Assembly: GCA_015956445.1 (NCBI GenBank)
Contig: WIUZ02000044.1
Span: 1-31,283, forward strand
Length of the DNA: 31,283 nt
Direction of reading: 5' to 3'
Source of the DNA: Thelephora terrestris
Lineage: Eukaryota > Basidiomycota > Agaricomycetes > Thelephorales > Thelephoraceae
Shown: positions 1-9,849 of the stretch, one piece after another
How the letters are laid out: the number at the start of each line of letters is the position of its first letter
How positions within the stretch are numbered: the stretch's first letter is position 1
The notes under the pieces: model-generated
The model's input: only the letters and a program-made list of their open reading frames with translations
Told to the model about the DNA's origin: nothing
Databases searched by the model: none
Translations under genes and position numbers: made by a program

Positions 1-690
1 GGGGCGATAACAACAGGCATGGGGAAGAGACCGGACTACGGTGGTGGACGATGTCACTCATTGGTGCGTGTTTGAAGATGAGCCTTCTTTCAGCCTGTTA
101 AAAACACCTCGGTTTCGTAGAGAGAGGCGTGTATTCGCTGCTCCTGATGTCGATATTCCAATCTGCCTTCGCACTGAAGTACCCCAGGGACCCGTACCCA
201 TCCATGTCCACGCCAGTGAAACCTTTCAACACCTCATTTCAACTCACCGGCCGTGTCAAAATCCAAGATCCTTTCACCTGCGGCACGTCCTTGAATCTTG
301 ACTTTGAATGTATCCGCGTGTTGCTCACTAAACCCCTTCTAAAGGTGACGCCATAGAAACAAAAACCATTTACCCTGCTTCTTCCACCTTTTCCTTCCTC
401 GACTACCTTACTTCAACCAGTCTCAACCTCATCGGGACGTTAACTACAAGTTTTCCAGCCGCTTCCTCCCCTTTCAATTACTCGACTAATTCCAACGCGT
501 CGATGTCTACGAGCGTGCCACCTTCACCTTCACCACTGTTGAGCTCGCCGTTGATGGCGTACCGGGGAAAGCATTCACAGAGTGCCGGAAGTGAGTGTCG
601 TATTCCACTCAAAATACTAAGGAAAATGGTTGACGGTCAAATGGCACTAGGACCCCTGACGAGTTCCTTCCTTGGGGAACTTACGGCTGA
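1..690 (+). pseudogene. Partner gene copy A (unknown family), 3' part, damaged
   Basis: This is the left-most copy of the plus-strand partner gene; its 5' end lies outside the window. Read across frames, it shows blocks shared with the other copies: VDDVTHWCVFEDEP (from 44), FAAPDVDIPICLR (from about 130), LTGRVKIQDPFTCG and LNLDFECIRV (about 245-320), ATFTFTTVELAVDGVPGKAF (about 519-578), then TECRK. A GT-AG intron (591-650, 60 nt, with a TACTAA-like branch site) splits the Lys codon. The last exon reads TPDEFLPWGTYG and stops at 688-690. The alternating hydrophobic pattern suggests a beta-sandwich fold, but I do not recognise the family. Frame changes around 125-360 mean that this copy is probably not functional. 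It converges on kinase copy A, with 418 bp between stop codons. Confidence 0.55.
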
Positions 691-972
691 CAACGACGAG
701 GACGATTGGCGGAGTTCTCGGCTCGATCGCTCGTGATATCGAATCCCTCCCACATTTTCGACTATTAAACACCATTGATCTAGTTCTCCGTGTGGAAATC
801 TCATAATTTTCCTGTCGTCGCCCTCAGAATCGGTCCATGAAATTGCTTCTAGCCACAGCCAGTGACGCCAGAGGGTGAACAGCATTTCAAAATGGACACA
901 ATCGGACCTCCAAGTGCTTATCAATAGGTTAATCAAGGCCCTTCATTGTCTCAAGGAGACGAGTTTCTACGA

Positions 973-1004
<32 letters not shown>

Positions 1005-1108
1005 CAAAGGACATTGCCGTCTCGGGTGGGAGCCCCGACGATGAGTAGAACCATTACAGCATTGTAAAATGTTTGCAGGATGATCGCTTACACCAAGGTG
1101 GTCGATAG
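691..1108. other. Convergent intergenic spacer of copy A, with a 29-nt poly-C tract
   Basis: Spacer between the stop codons of the two converging genes. It aligns by eye with 7527-7947, 25637-26097 and 30522-30910. It holds an uninterrupted run of 29 C at 974-1002, where copies C, D and E have six C. No open frame is conserved between copies, so it is probably the two 3' untranslated regions. Confidence 0.6.
974..1002. repeat. Mononucleotide (C)29 tract
   Basis: 29 consecutive C residues. The homologous position in copies C (about 18856), D (about 25894) and E (about 30729) is a run of six C, so this is an expansion private to copy A. Confidence 0.95.
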
Positions 1109-4100
1109 CTACGTTGCCATCACTAATATTAAGACCTTTGCTGCTACCCTGGCCCGTCGAGGAAGGGGACTGTGATGTGCTCATTGGGGCTTGTTATGGG
1201 CTGGACGTGGATTGTCAACAGTGTTTGCGGTCACGGAGCGGTTAGAGACCTACGTATGACTTTCCTCTCACGCAAACCTTCTCGCTCCTACGTGAACCAC
1301 TCCGTATGACCACTTCCAAGGAGATCTGTACCCCGCGAAGTCTAAATATCCTTTGTCTGTTTCTAGCACCCAGGTTTGGGGGCTGTTCCTGCGTGGGACT
1401 CAGCGGTAGCGGCGATAATTAGAATGGACGGAGCGCGTACCATGTATATTCACCCCAATCGTTTTGAAAATCCGTCGGAGCAGTCATGTAGTCTTTGAAT
1501 TTGTACCTGAGCTTGACATGGAATTCCTGTGAAGGCGGCTGATCGTTTGGGAACTTGATCCCGTGAACATGCCACTCATATTTCTTTGCCGACTCTCCCG
1601 CCGCGAACAGCCTCGGAAGAGTGCGGATTAATTTGGGCGCGATTGAGCTTACGGTACACTTCGCCAATCGGTGGGCGTTCCTGAGGCCTCCTCCTCCAGC
1701 ATTTTGCGAGGAGTCCCCAGAAGGTGTCATCAAACACCCCAGGAGGCCGCGCGGGGCACCACCGGAAATGCCCGATGGGAACCATCCCAGTACGGGACTA
1801 TCCCCGTTAGAAGCTAGGAAGCCGACGTGAGTTTGTTTCTCGCGCAGGATGGTATGGATTTGACCTCGTAAATGCTATGGCCATTCCATACACGTCGCTT
1901 TCCATCGACTTTATTTCTGGTACCCCGTAAGGGAAGTCTTTGATATCAGCCGGAGGGGTAGGTCGCGAGCGAAGCAGTGTAGCGATATTTGACTCGTCGG
2001 ACATTGCAATAGTCGGCGTGTCAGGTATGGCAATCGCCAATCGGGCATTTCCGTCGTCGTCGATTAACATGTGCTCCTGAAGAGCGTGTTAAGCTTGACG
2101 GCCTTGACGAATGACAGCCAAGTCTCACGTACTGGCCGGAAAGAGCCATGGACTATTCCATTGGAATGTAGGAAGCGCAACCCTTTGACCGCGCCCAATA
2201 ACTGTTCGTGAGGTTCATGTCAGCATCGGTAATGCACGGTTAGATCGGATATACTGGCCAAGTCATATCGATCTATGTCAGGATTCTTCTTCAAATATTG
2301 TTCGATGTCGCCGTTTTTGTACCAGGGAAACACCAGACAGAAGTCGGAGATGGTCGTCGAGACCCCGTAGAAAGGGATAATGTTCTTATGTTCTATTTGC
2401 TTCATCAAAACCGCTGCTGCGCAAAACCGCTGCACCATCCGTCAGCTGCAACGCCAAAAGAGCCCCTGCTTGGGGTCATACAACACGCTTACCTGTTTGG
2501 CCATTTTTATGTCAGAGTCGCCTGTGAGCAAGCATAAATCCTTGCGCGCATCGGCCTCACTTTGTTTGGGGGCAGCCTAAGAACCTTGAGTGCCACAGTC
2601 TCACCGTCGTACGTGCCCTCCCAAATCTCGGTCATGCCGGAGACTCGTTGGGCGCGGTCCCCTTGCATCACGACACCCCCCAGTCCATAGGACGCTGGGA
2701 CTGTATGCCATAGAGTACATAACTGCGAGAGCTCGATATAATGCTTCCCCTTCGGCCCTTCCTTTTCATTCGCGAGACCCTTGAAAAGAATGATCAGAGC
2801 GAGGAGGAGACCGAGCGAATGACATTACCCTTGAAAGCTCGTTAATGCGCCGGTAAGCACTTGGAAAGCCGACGGGGGTCGTAACTGTGGGAAAGTTAGA
2901 GATGTGAATTGACCATGTTACGAGCAGCGAAGGGTGGAAAGTGGACAATCACCGCAATCAACGCCTTTTGCCCTAGATTCTTTCTTTGCCGGTTGCAATC
3001 GACTTGGGCAGGATACCTGCAAGTTTGCAACGTACGGCCTGTAGCTGCAGGAAGCAAAAGCTGTCATTATTGCGGTTTTACAAGGTGCGATGTACTGGCC
3101 ATTCACGAAAACTCCGAACCACTTCCGCCATGGCGGGCCGGCAAGCAGGGACTTGTTGCCAACAAGCAAGTGTTACTTCCCATACCGAGTCTGTTAAACT
3201 CGTTCTCGCGGACGATCCGGCCGTTCGCCGCTTATAATCTTCGACACCGTGACCATGTGATTAAACTCGCTGAAGGGACTCTTTCCTGTGAAAACCTTAC
3301 AGAGGTTAAAGTGTTAGGCAAACCAGTCCACATTCAATGTCAGTGCAGGGAGGCGCGACGACTGACCTCCACAACACCATCCCAAAAGAATACACGTCCG
3401 CTTCTCGAGTGTTTCTATCGCCGCTCCGAGAACCTCCGGCGCGGCCCACCTTTCAGTATATCCCTGTACGTTGGTCACGAGAACAGAGCTCAGCCCACGA
3501 ACGACTGAAGCGAGGCCGAAATCTGCCAGGCAGGCGTGACCGGTATGGTCGATAAGAATGTTGGGCTAATCAAGGGTTACTGATGCAGCTGAAAAGGAAG
3601 TAGAGAGAGAACCTGCCCCTTTCAGGTCTCCGTGCGTCGTGTGATTTGCATGGATGTAGTCAAGACCTTCTGCCACATCTAACAGCTTGAAAAAAAAGTT
3701 GACGGTCAAGCACTGTTTGGAGAAGAAAAAACTTACCAAGCCAACCCGATTTGCCCTTGGATTATTGATGACGTAGTTTGTTAGAGTCCCATTGGCATCC
3801 ACTCCGAAACAAATTGCAAGGGATTTCGTGTGGCGCCAATGAAAGCAACAACGTTCGGATGCTCGAACCTTTTCCATGTGATTGCCTCTTTGCAAAATGC
3901 CTACGTGACGATAGCATCTTTCGGTAGAAAAGCTGATGACAGATACTCACCTTCTCGACGGCCTCACGACTTTGCTCAGAAAGCCTCAAGCGCTTGATGC
4001 AAACCTTGCGGCCGTTGTGAGTGCCTTTCCATACGTCGGAAAAGCCGCCAAAGTCGAATGGGTCATCACCAACTCGGGCGAGATCACCCAGAATCGCATA

Positions 4101-4408
4101 CGAAGATGGCAGGATTGCGTTATGGCCACAGATGGTTCGTAGTTTGTGTAGACATCGTCGGAACACATCGTCAGCAATCGGGATGGCATCAAGGATCTGT
4201 AGAGTCTGTTCTGTAAGCTGGGATAGGCCAAGAGGAAGGAGCACACTTCATCAAGGAAATCGACGAGGCGAATCAACTCCGATCCTTGAAGAGTGGTCAA
4301 ATGTTGCTCTTCATCATCACTTCGCAACAAGCAGTAGAGGCAGCGCAAGACGTCAGAGGAAGAAGTATCGAGCGAATAGAGGTGTTGTAAGACTTGTGCA
4401 GTGGACAT
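1109..4408 (-). pseudogene. Kinase-pseudokinase-C2 gene, copy A, frameshifted
   Basis: Start ATG (4406-4408) opens MSTAQVLQHLYSLD, the same N-terminus as copies C and D. In order: a helical N-terminal domain; a glycine loop and VAIK region (FGGFSDVWKG, then VCIK, about 4050-3990); the catalytic loop HGDLKG (about 3635-3617); LADFGLA and RWAAPEV (about 3540-3450); then a second kinase-like domain (about 2700-1640) with HGSFRP in place of HRD; and a C2-like domain ending LILVMAT at the stop 1109-1111. Lesions compared with C and D: one base lost near 3793 (after SEWMP), one lost near 3425 (in LGSGDRN), and an in-frame TGA at 2220-2222 where D has TCA. The family is agaricomycete tyrosine-kinase-like Ser/Thr kinases. 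This copy should not make a full protein. Confidence 0.75.
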
Positions 4409-6585
4409 CGCGGGCGGTTCCACTTCCAGAGTCCAACAGGCAGCACGAAGACCGTTCAAGGCAAGGCAAAGACACCTCGTGGCAGCCTAGCGCTGCAATG
4501 AGCGGGATTAGACCGAACGCCAACCCCAAGCCCGCGGCCGACCATGATATCATTGATCCTCGAGAGCCGTGGCCTTACGTAATGGACGTCCGCTCCGTGA
4601 TCACTCCATGATCAAATTGACAATATTGAACGTTCGACATTGGCGATGATGACGAAAGATACTGCTTTCCTCAATATTATTATAACGAAACCCTGTGGAC
4701 AGATCCTCTCTCAGTGTTCGCCTTAAAATTACGACCCACGGCAGGGACGGCAACGAGAATGGTGAGTGTTTGGACCGGATAGTGGACGACGCGGGTTCCC
4801 AGTGGCCTCTGAGCTTGGCGGGTGGCACTGGCAGTGAGATACTAATTAGAGACGTAATTTCTTCTGGAGCCATTATTTGCCCGCAATTTTATCCGTCTCC
4901 CAGAAGCAGGTGTGTGTTCGCTACTCATTGTGTCATAATTTCGATCCATCTTCCCAAGGAGGCATCCTCGATGTGCCTACTAAATGCTTCGATAGACGAG
5001 GTTCCCTGGCCATCAGGAAAACAGGCGTCGTCATAGATGCGCTTGTGGCGATTGTGTGCGCTTGTACGCCTACGCTGAAACCTGTGAGCGCCTTTACCGT
5101 CCTAAAAATGCATGTATGCACTTGTATACTCGCCCTAATGTTTCTATGTGCCTCTAAACCAGAAGGGGGACTTGGGTGGAAATCTACGAAGCTCTCAAGA
5201 TATCGCTTGCTGGGTGCCTGGAACTCAGAGGACAAGCCACACGTTATGACCCTCAATTGCCAGCCACTGGCAACCACCACTGTGCACAACAATCACAGGT
5301 GTATTGTATGTCAATCTTTCGCTGTTTTTGAGTCCGATTCTTTGCTATGGAGCCGTTATCGTTTTGTGTTAGTATGAGGCGCGAAGGGGGTCATGGGCCA
5401 TGCCGCTGGTCGGCGCTACTATGTCAAATAAAACGTGCTCGACTTGTTGCGTATCCACTGCAATGACACTCATACTGGGAACGGCTGGTACACACACAAG
5501 CTCAAGCCATGGATTCAAAGGTGGGCAAAACGCGCGTATCGACTCTCTACTGTCGGATTGTAGCTCCGCGAGCCCAGTACTAGGAAATCGCTCGAGCTGG
5601 GACCGCACGGATCCCCTTTCTCATCGGACCAAATGGTCAAACTTTGCAAACTTCGTTCGTCATTCCAGTGCCATGGATTTTTTCTGGATTGCTAACAGAG
5701 CCAACCACAACCAGTTCAGTCACTCGCCCGAAGGGCCAGTTCTCCCGGGAACAAGATCGTAGGGCAGGCGAAGAAATTTGTTGGCCTCAACGCTGTCCCA
5801 GACCCTAGTGAAGTTTGTCCTCACTCACGGCCCTCCATTCAAAGGCATCGCATCTCTGGGTACCACCCTCTTCTGAATCGGGCCAGCAACAACCACAATC
5901 CCATAGACCTCCAATATTTGTGTTTATTTATGGACGAGTTATGGAAGATTTATAAGGACCCCTCTTCCGATCGGAGAGCGTCGTCTCTCTTTCCCTCAGA
6001 CTTCCACCATCATCGTACCCTCACCCTTAGGATCAGCATGTTTATTCCTGCGCTGGTTACCCACACCCTGATCTAAACCCATTTGGGCACATCCGAGGTG
6101 GAGCATGTGGAGCAGTGTTCGTCACTGACTCACTGGTGGGTTCATTGATCCGGTGGAGCTTGGAGGTTCGCTCGTCGCTCGGATTGACGTCACTCGGGGT
6201 TCGGTTGGGATCTCTGGGAGGCTGGAGTGGTTCATGAGGGGTTCGGTTATGTCCCCAAGGTGGGTTCACCCCGCTTATATCTTGTCGTTTGTCATTGATG
6301 ATATCAATGCCCAACAGTCATCAACTTCGTTCGTGAGTGTAGACGATATCATCTTTGTGTAGTTGTCAACTTTGTTGGTCTGAACATGAGTAATACACTT
6401 TTCTGAACTGAATGAAATGGCTGAACGAGCAACCGGCTCTGGACAAGTATGGACGGTCCCAGGCGCCAGGGGCCAGCGTTTTTTTTTTTGGCTCCCTAGC
6501 TGAGGATTTCGTGGATGCGTCCACAAGCCACAGTCAGGGGCTACAAGCGCATCCAATTTGGATGCACGCGTATACGCGACTACAA
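4409..6585. other. Intergenic region upstream of kinase A, no supported gene
   Basis: The first roughly 50 bases upstream of the kinase start (4409-4455) match the flanks of copies C and D (a TTCCACTTCCAGAG block), so they are probably the kinase 5' untranslated region or proximal promoter. Beyond that I see no conserved gene. An open frame at 4877-5377 (166 codons, plus) has no recognisable motif and no visible counterpart in the other units. A TATA-like TATAAG at 5951-5956, followed by pyrimidine-rich DNA, looks like a promoter or a solo LTR, at low confidence. GGTTCG-type motifs recur around 6165-6250. Confidence 0.4.
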
Positions 6586-6589
6586 GATC

Positions 6590-6777
6590 GCCTCTTGCTT
6601 CTGGCGATTATAAGCGCGTATATATCGATCCCGGTTTTCCTGATGTGGCAGCCGCTTCCAACTCGAAAGCTCCGATCGCTGCGAGCGTGCCACCTTCAAG
6701 TTCGCTTCCACCATCGTTGACATCGCTGATGATGGAGTGCCAGTGGGAAAGCACTCCCGGAGCGCTGGATGTGAGTG
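6590..6777 (+). pseudogene. Isolated fragment of the partner gene (penultimate exon)
   Basis: One frame reads ERATFKFASTIVDIADDGVP and lines up with ERATFTFTTVELAVDGVP of copy A. Another frame carries the matching SVPPSSS stretch seen in copies A and D. A donor-like GTGAGT follows at 6769, at about the place where the terminal intron starts in the other copies. It lies only about 100 bp upstream of partner copy B, so it looks like a leftover exon of an older, more diverged tandem copy. Confidence 0.45.
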
Positions 6778-6859
6778 CGGCGTCCATATCAAAGGGAGTC
6801 GAGGACTCGGAAGGAAACTTTGATTTTGGCTCCCCGTGATGTGGAATTTCACCTTGTCG

Positions 6860-7526
6860 ACTGTTTAGTGAACGCGTCTTGTTCGTCATCGCCAAGCTCT
6901 CGACTGCTTTCCCTTCAATACTCCCTTCATTCGCCGGTAAAAGCAGGGGAGAGGTCGGGTCATAGCGGTGGACGACATCCCTCGTCAGTGCGTGTTTGAA
7001 GATGTGCTTTGTTCACATGTCCCAATCTGCCTTCGTATTGGGGTACCCTGAGGATACATCCTAACCCGTGCCCACCCAAGCGAAATCGTCCAGCTCACAT
7101 GCCGTGTCAAAGTCCAAGATCCATTCACTTGCGGTCCGTCCTTGAATTTTGACTTTGAATGCATCCTCGTATACTAACCTAAGCCCTTCCAGCTTGAAGG
7201 TGATGCCACAGAAGCAGAAACCATTAAACCCTGCTTCTTCCATCTTCTCTTCCTCGACATCCCTGACTTCACCAGTTTCGACTCCACCGAGAACGTTAAA
7301 CTACAAGTTCCGGCTGCTTCCCATTTCAACGACTCGAGACTAATGATGCGTGTGCCACCTTCACCTTCACCCTTATTGAGCTCGCCGTTAATGGCGTACC
7401 GGGGGAAGCATTCACATAGTGCCGGAAGTGAGTGTCGTGTTCGCCTCTGACGAAAAGGAACATCGTTGACGGTCAAATGGCACTAGGACCCCTGAAGAGT
7501 TCCTTCCTTGGGGAACTGACGGCTGA
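6860..7526 (+). pseudogene. Partner gene copy B (unknown family), broken
   Basis: A hydrophobic stretch VLFVIAKLSTAFPSILPS (about 6875-6930) matches the membrane-like segment of copy D. One long frame then reads PICLRIGVP, stop, VQLTCRVKVQDPFTCGPSLN (about 7095-7150), FDFECILVY, stop, PKPFQLEGDATEAETIKPCF (about 7180-7240), LLFLDIPDFTSFDSTENVKL and VPAASHFNDS. It changes frame into ATFTFTLIELAVNGVPGEAF. The terminal intron is 7428-7486, and the last exon PEEFLPWGTDG stops at 7524-7526. Nonsense codons include TAG for the Glu just before CRK. This copy gives the clearest view of the middle of the unknown protein. A (GAC)7 run starts at 7525, overlapping the stop codon. Confidence 0.55.
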
Positions 7527-7947
7527 CGACGACGACGACGACGACGATTAGGCAGAATTTCTCGGCTCGATCTCTCATGACATCGAATCGCTCCCTCACA
7601 TTGCCAACCATTTCACCACCATTAGATTGGGTCTACGTCTGTAGGAATTACCACGGTTTCTCCTCTTCTGCTCCCGGATTTGTCTATGAAGCTGCTCTCT
7701 AGCCAGAGCCAGCGACACCGAGAGGGTGAAAGGTCATTATTTGATCTGACCTCCGGTCCTTACCCAGGACCCTTAATTGGTTAAAGGAGAAGAATATATT
7801 TAGTTCGCGGCAACCTCGCCTCATTCCCCCATAATTTCAGAGGCGATCTAATCGACCCAATCCCCCAAGGGCCCAGTAAAGCCGTTACAATATTTAACAA
7901 GGTTCGCAGGATGATCGTTGGCGGGATTTTGCCAAGGTGGTAGATAG
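7527..7947. other. Convergent intergenic spacer of copy B
   Basis: 421 bp between the partner stop and the kinase-B stop. It aligns by eye with the spacers of the other copies. The start of the spacer continues the GAC-triplet expansion (to about 7545) that is shorter in A, D and E. No gene seen. Confidence 0.55.
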
Positions 7948-8540
7948 CTACTTTGCTATCACCAATATCAGGACCTTTGCTTCTACCTTGGACCCGGCGG
8001 TGAAGTCGCTGGTGAGGTCGACTACAATGTGCTCACTGACATTGTTTGACAGGAGCTGGACGCGGATGGTCAACAATGTTCGCGGTCACGCCGGGAGCGA
8101 TCATAGACTGACACGAAAATTTGCTCCCGCGTACCATCTCTCGCTCTTGCGTAAGCCACTCCATACGACCAATACCAAGGAGACATATACGGTTTCATAC
8201 CACCCGTCGGCGTCTGATTCTACACCAGGTTTTGCGGACTGTTCCTGGGTGGAGACTTAGCGTTGGCAGCGAGGGTCGAAATGGACGGAGCACATGCCAT
8301 GTATATTCACCCCAATCATTCTGAAGATTCTTCAGAGAAGTCGTGTAGCCTTCGCGTCCACACTTGAACTTGACATAAATTCCTGTGAAGGTGGCCGGTT
8401 GTTTGGGAATTTGATCCTGTGAAAATGCAACTCATATCTCTTTTCTAAGCTCGCGAACCGCCTCAGAGAAGCGCAGTCGACTTGGGGACGTGATTGGACC
8501 GTGCGGTAGACTTCATCAATTGGCAGGCGTTCCTGAGGCC
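7948..8540 (-). pseudogene. Kinase copy B, 3' remnant (end of pseudokinase and C2-like domain)
   Basis: Only the 3' end of the minus-strand kinase gene remains. It starts inside the last helices of the pseudokinase domain (the region reading RPPIDEVYRMV in D), continues with the C2-like domain, and ends TSDFTAGSKVEAKVLILVIAK at the stop 7948-7950. A putative intron inside the C2 region (donor GTCAGT, acceptor GTCCAG, about 57 nt) is shared with copy E. Homology to copies C and D ends abruptly at 8540, next to copia reverse transcriptase sequence. The frame is interrupted in the middle of the C2 domain. Confidence 0.65.
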
Positions 8541-8814
8541 AATCCCGGCATCTGAGCTCAAGGATTTAAATCCAAGCTTTTCCATGGACCGTTTCAGGGC
8601 TTGCCACCATGTGAGCCCAGCTTGTTTCAGTCCGTAGAGGGCATGCTTTAAGTGGAGAACATGGGTCTCTTTTCCTGGAGCTACGAACCCCTCTGGTTGT
8701 TCCATGTAGATTTCCTCGTCGAGTTCGCTGTATAGATATGCGTTGTGAACATCAAGTCCTTTAAGGACCCATCCTCCAAGGGCAGCCATTGCAAATATCA
8801 GGCGCTGTCGGACA
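8541..8814 (-). mobile_element. Ty1/copia reverse transcriptase, downstream part (truncated)
   Basis: The minus strand reads VRQRLIFAMAALGGWVLKGL, then DVHNAYLYSELDEEIYMEQP and KHALYGLKQAGLTWWQAL, and ends at GFKSLSSDAGI. These are typical RVT_2 reverse transcriptase blocks of Ty1/copia elements (the D-V-H-N-A-Y-L region and the Y-G-L-K-Q-A block). The sequence stops at the 'SDAG' block, so the YVDD catalytic box and RNase H are absent. Its upstream half lies at 10226-11541, separated by an inserted element. It is fused directly to the kinase-B remnant at 8540/8541. Confidence 0.9.
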
Positions 8815-8914
8815 TGAGAACAACCATGTCATTATTTATGATAATTCACCACAACAAGATTAGATTAGATAAGATAGCAGCCTTATCAGATAAGATTAGA
8901 TAAGATAAGGACAA

Positions 8915-9017
8915 GAAACTCATGGAAAGTTACAGAATGTTACAGAAAGTTCAGGAACATCCTAGAATGCGCCGGAACATCCTGGAACTTGCCGGAATGT
9001 TCTAGAAGGTGACGGAA
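8915..9017 (+). promoter_or_regulatory. Extended heat-shock-element-like array (11 GAA at 10-bp steps)
   Basis: GAA triplets begin at 8915, 8925, 8935, 8945, 8955, 8965, 8975, 8985, 8995, 9005 and 9015, exactly every ten bases. The half-way positions are often TTC-like: TTC at 8950 and 9000, TTA at 8930 and 8940, TCC at 8960 and 8980. Perfect nGAAnnTTCnnGAAn units occur at 8945-8957 and 8995-9007. This is the binding pattern of heat-shock factor trimers. The array lies 130-240 bp upstream of a TATA box. Confidence 0.7.
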
Positions 9018-9084
9018 CGTCACACCCCATGTGACACCGGTCACATTTTTTGTGACATTTTGTCACGCTTGTGACGTCTGTCAC
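9009..9084 (+). promoter_or_regulatory. Alternating GTGAC/GTCAC half-site array
   Basis: GTGAC at 9009, 9031, 9052 and 9071 alternates perfectly with its reverse complement GTCAC at 9019, 9040, 9062 and 9080. Spacing is 9-12 bp, close to one helical turn. The array sits between the GAA series and the TATA box of the LTR-like element. It could be a cluster of binding sites or a cruciform-prone sequence. Confidence 0.6.
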
Positions 9085-9120
9085 TCCATTAATTACCATA
9101 GAATACAGTAGAAGGCCATA

Positions 9121-9133
9121 GAACGTTCTAGAA
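9121..9133 (+). promoter_or_regulatory. Perfect three-unit heat-shock element
   Basis: GAACGTTCTAGAA matches nGAAnnTTCnnGAAn without mismatch and lies about 20 bp upstream of the TATA box at 9152. Confidence 0.65.
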
Positions 9134-9151
9134 TAATCTCACATGAAAAAG

Positions 9152-9158
9152 TATATAA
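9152..9158 (+). promoter_or_regulatory. TATA box of the LTR-like element
   Basis: TATATAA inside GTATATAAAG, downstream of the heat-shock-like sites and upstream of a CT-rich segment. This arrangement fits a U3/R boundary, with transcription running to the right. Confidence 0.55.
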
Positions 9159-9730
9159 AGAACTCACCCCCAGTTCTACGGAAAGGCAACTCACCCATAA
9201 CCTTTTACCCCTCTCTCTCTCTACCCAACAGCTGTTGGCCACTGGCCAGTAGTTGCCCCCTCTATCCCCTCTTCTCTCTATAACTCACCCTCTTTTACTC
9301 TACCCCTTTTTACCAAGACCCCTACTTTGCCTCACCTCCTTAGGCCTGAGTGGTTGAGTGATTTTCAGTAATCACATACCATTTTGAGCCCCACCTCTGT
9401 GTGAATAAGTTCTAAGTTTGGACTTCTGAATAAGCTTAGTACACTTGACTCTGTGACGTAGCAATATCCTTATCTCTGTTAGTGCTGAAGGCAGACCCTT
9501 CAGGCAGAGAGTATTCTACCTCAGACTAGTGACTGACTAGGTGACAGACAGATTTAGTAATAGTACCACATTGGTATCTGACGTATCAGTATCTCAGACA
9601 TATCAAGAAGTTATCTTATCAAGACAGGTTCTCAAGTTTCAGCAGTATCAAGTTATCAGACGTATCTCAGCAGCATTTGGACGTACCTCAGCGGTATATT
9701 GACAGATCATCAAAACTACTCAGACATATC

Positions 9731-9849
9731 AGCACAGCCTCAGAAGTATTAGCACAGCCACCCCCTTAACACAGCCACAGCACAGCCACTTACACAGCCA
9801 CAGTGCACAGCATTCTACACAGCCTTCTTCACAGCCTCATACACAGCCT
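9731..9849 (+). repeat. Degenerate ACAGCC repeat
   Basis: CACAGCC or ACAGCC is repeated about ten times with irregular spacers. It follows a zone rich in TATCAG and CAGCAGTATCA-like words (about 9585-9730). No open reading frame runs through it. Confidence 0.7.

Noticed and set aside
2909-3508. Plus-strand open frame of 199 codons
   Set aside because: Antisense to the kinase-1 C-lobe of copy A, whose minus-strand motifs are conserved in copies C and D; the plus frame is not kept in those copies.
4877-5377. Plus-strand open frame of 166 codons
   Set aside because: No motif, no counterpart upstream of kinases C or D, and an odd composition; a short VFATHCVIISI stretch faintly recalls the partner gene but is too weak to call.
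5800-6300. Solo LTR around the TATAAG at 5951
   Set aside because: Promoter-like look only; no clear TG...CA ends or target duplication could be found, so it is mentioned but not called.
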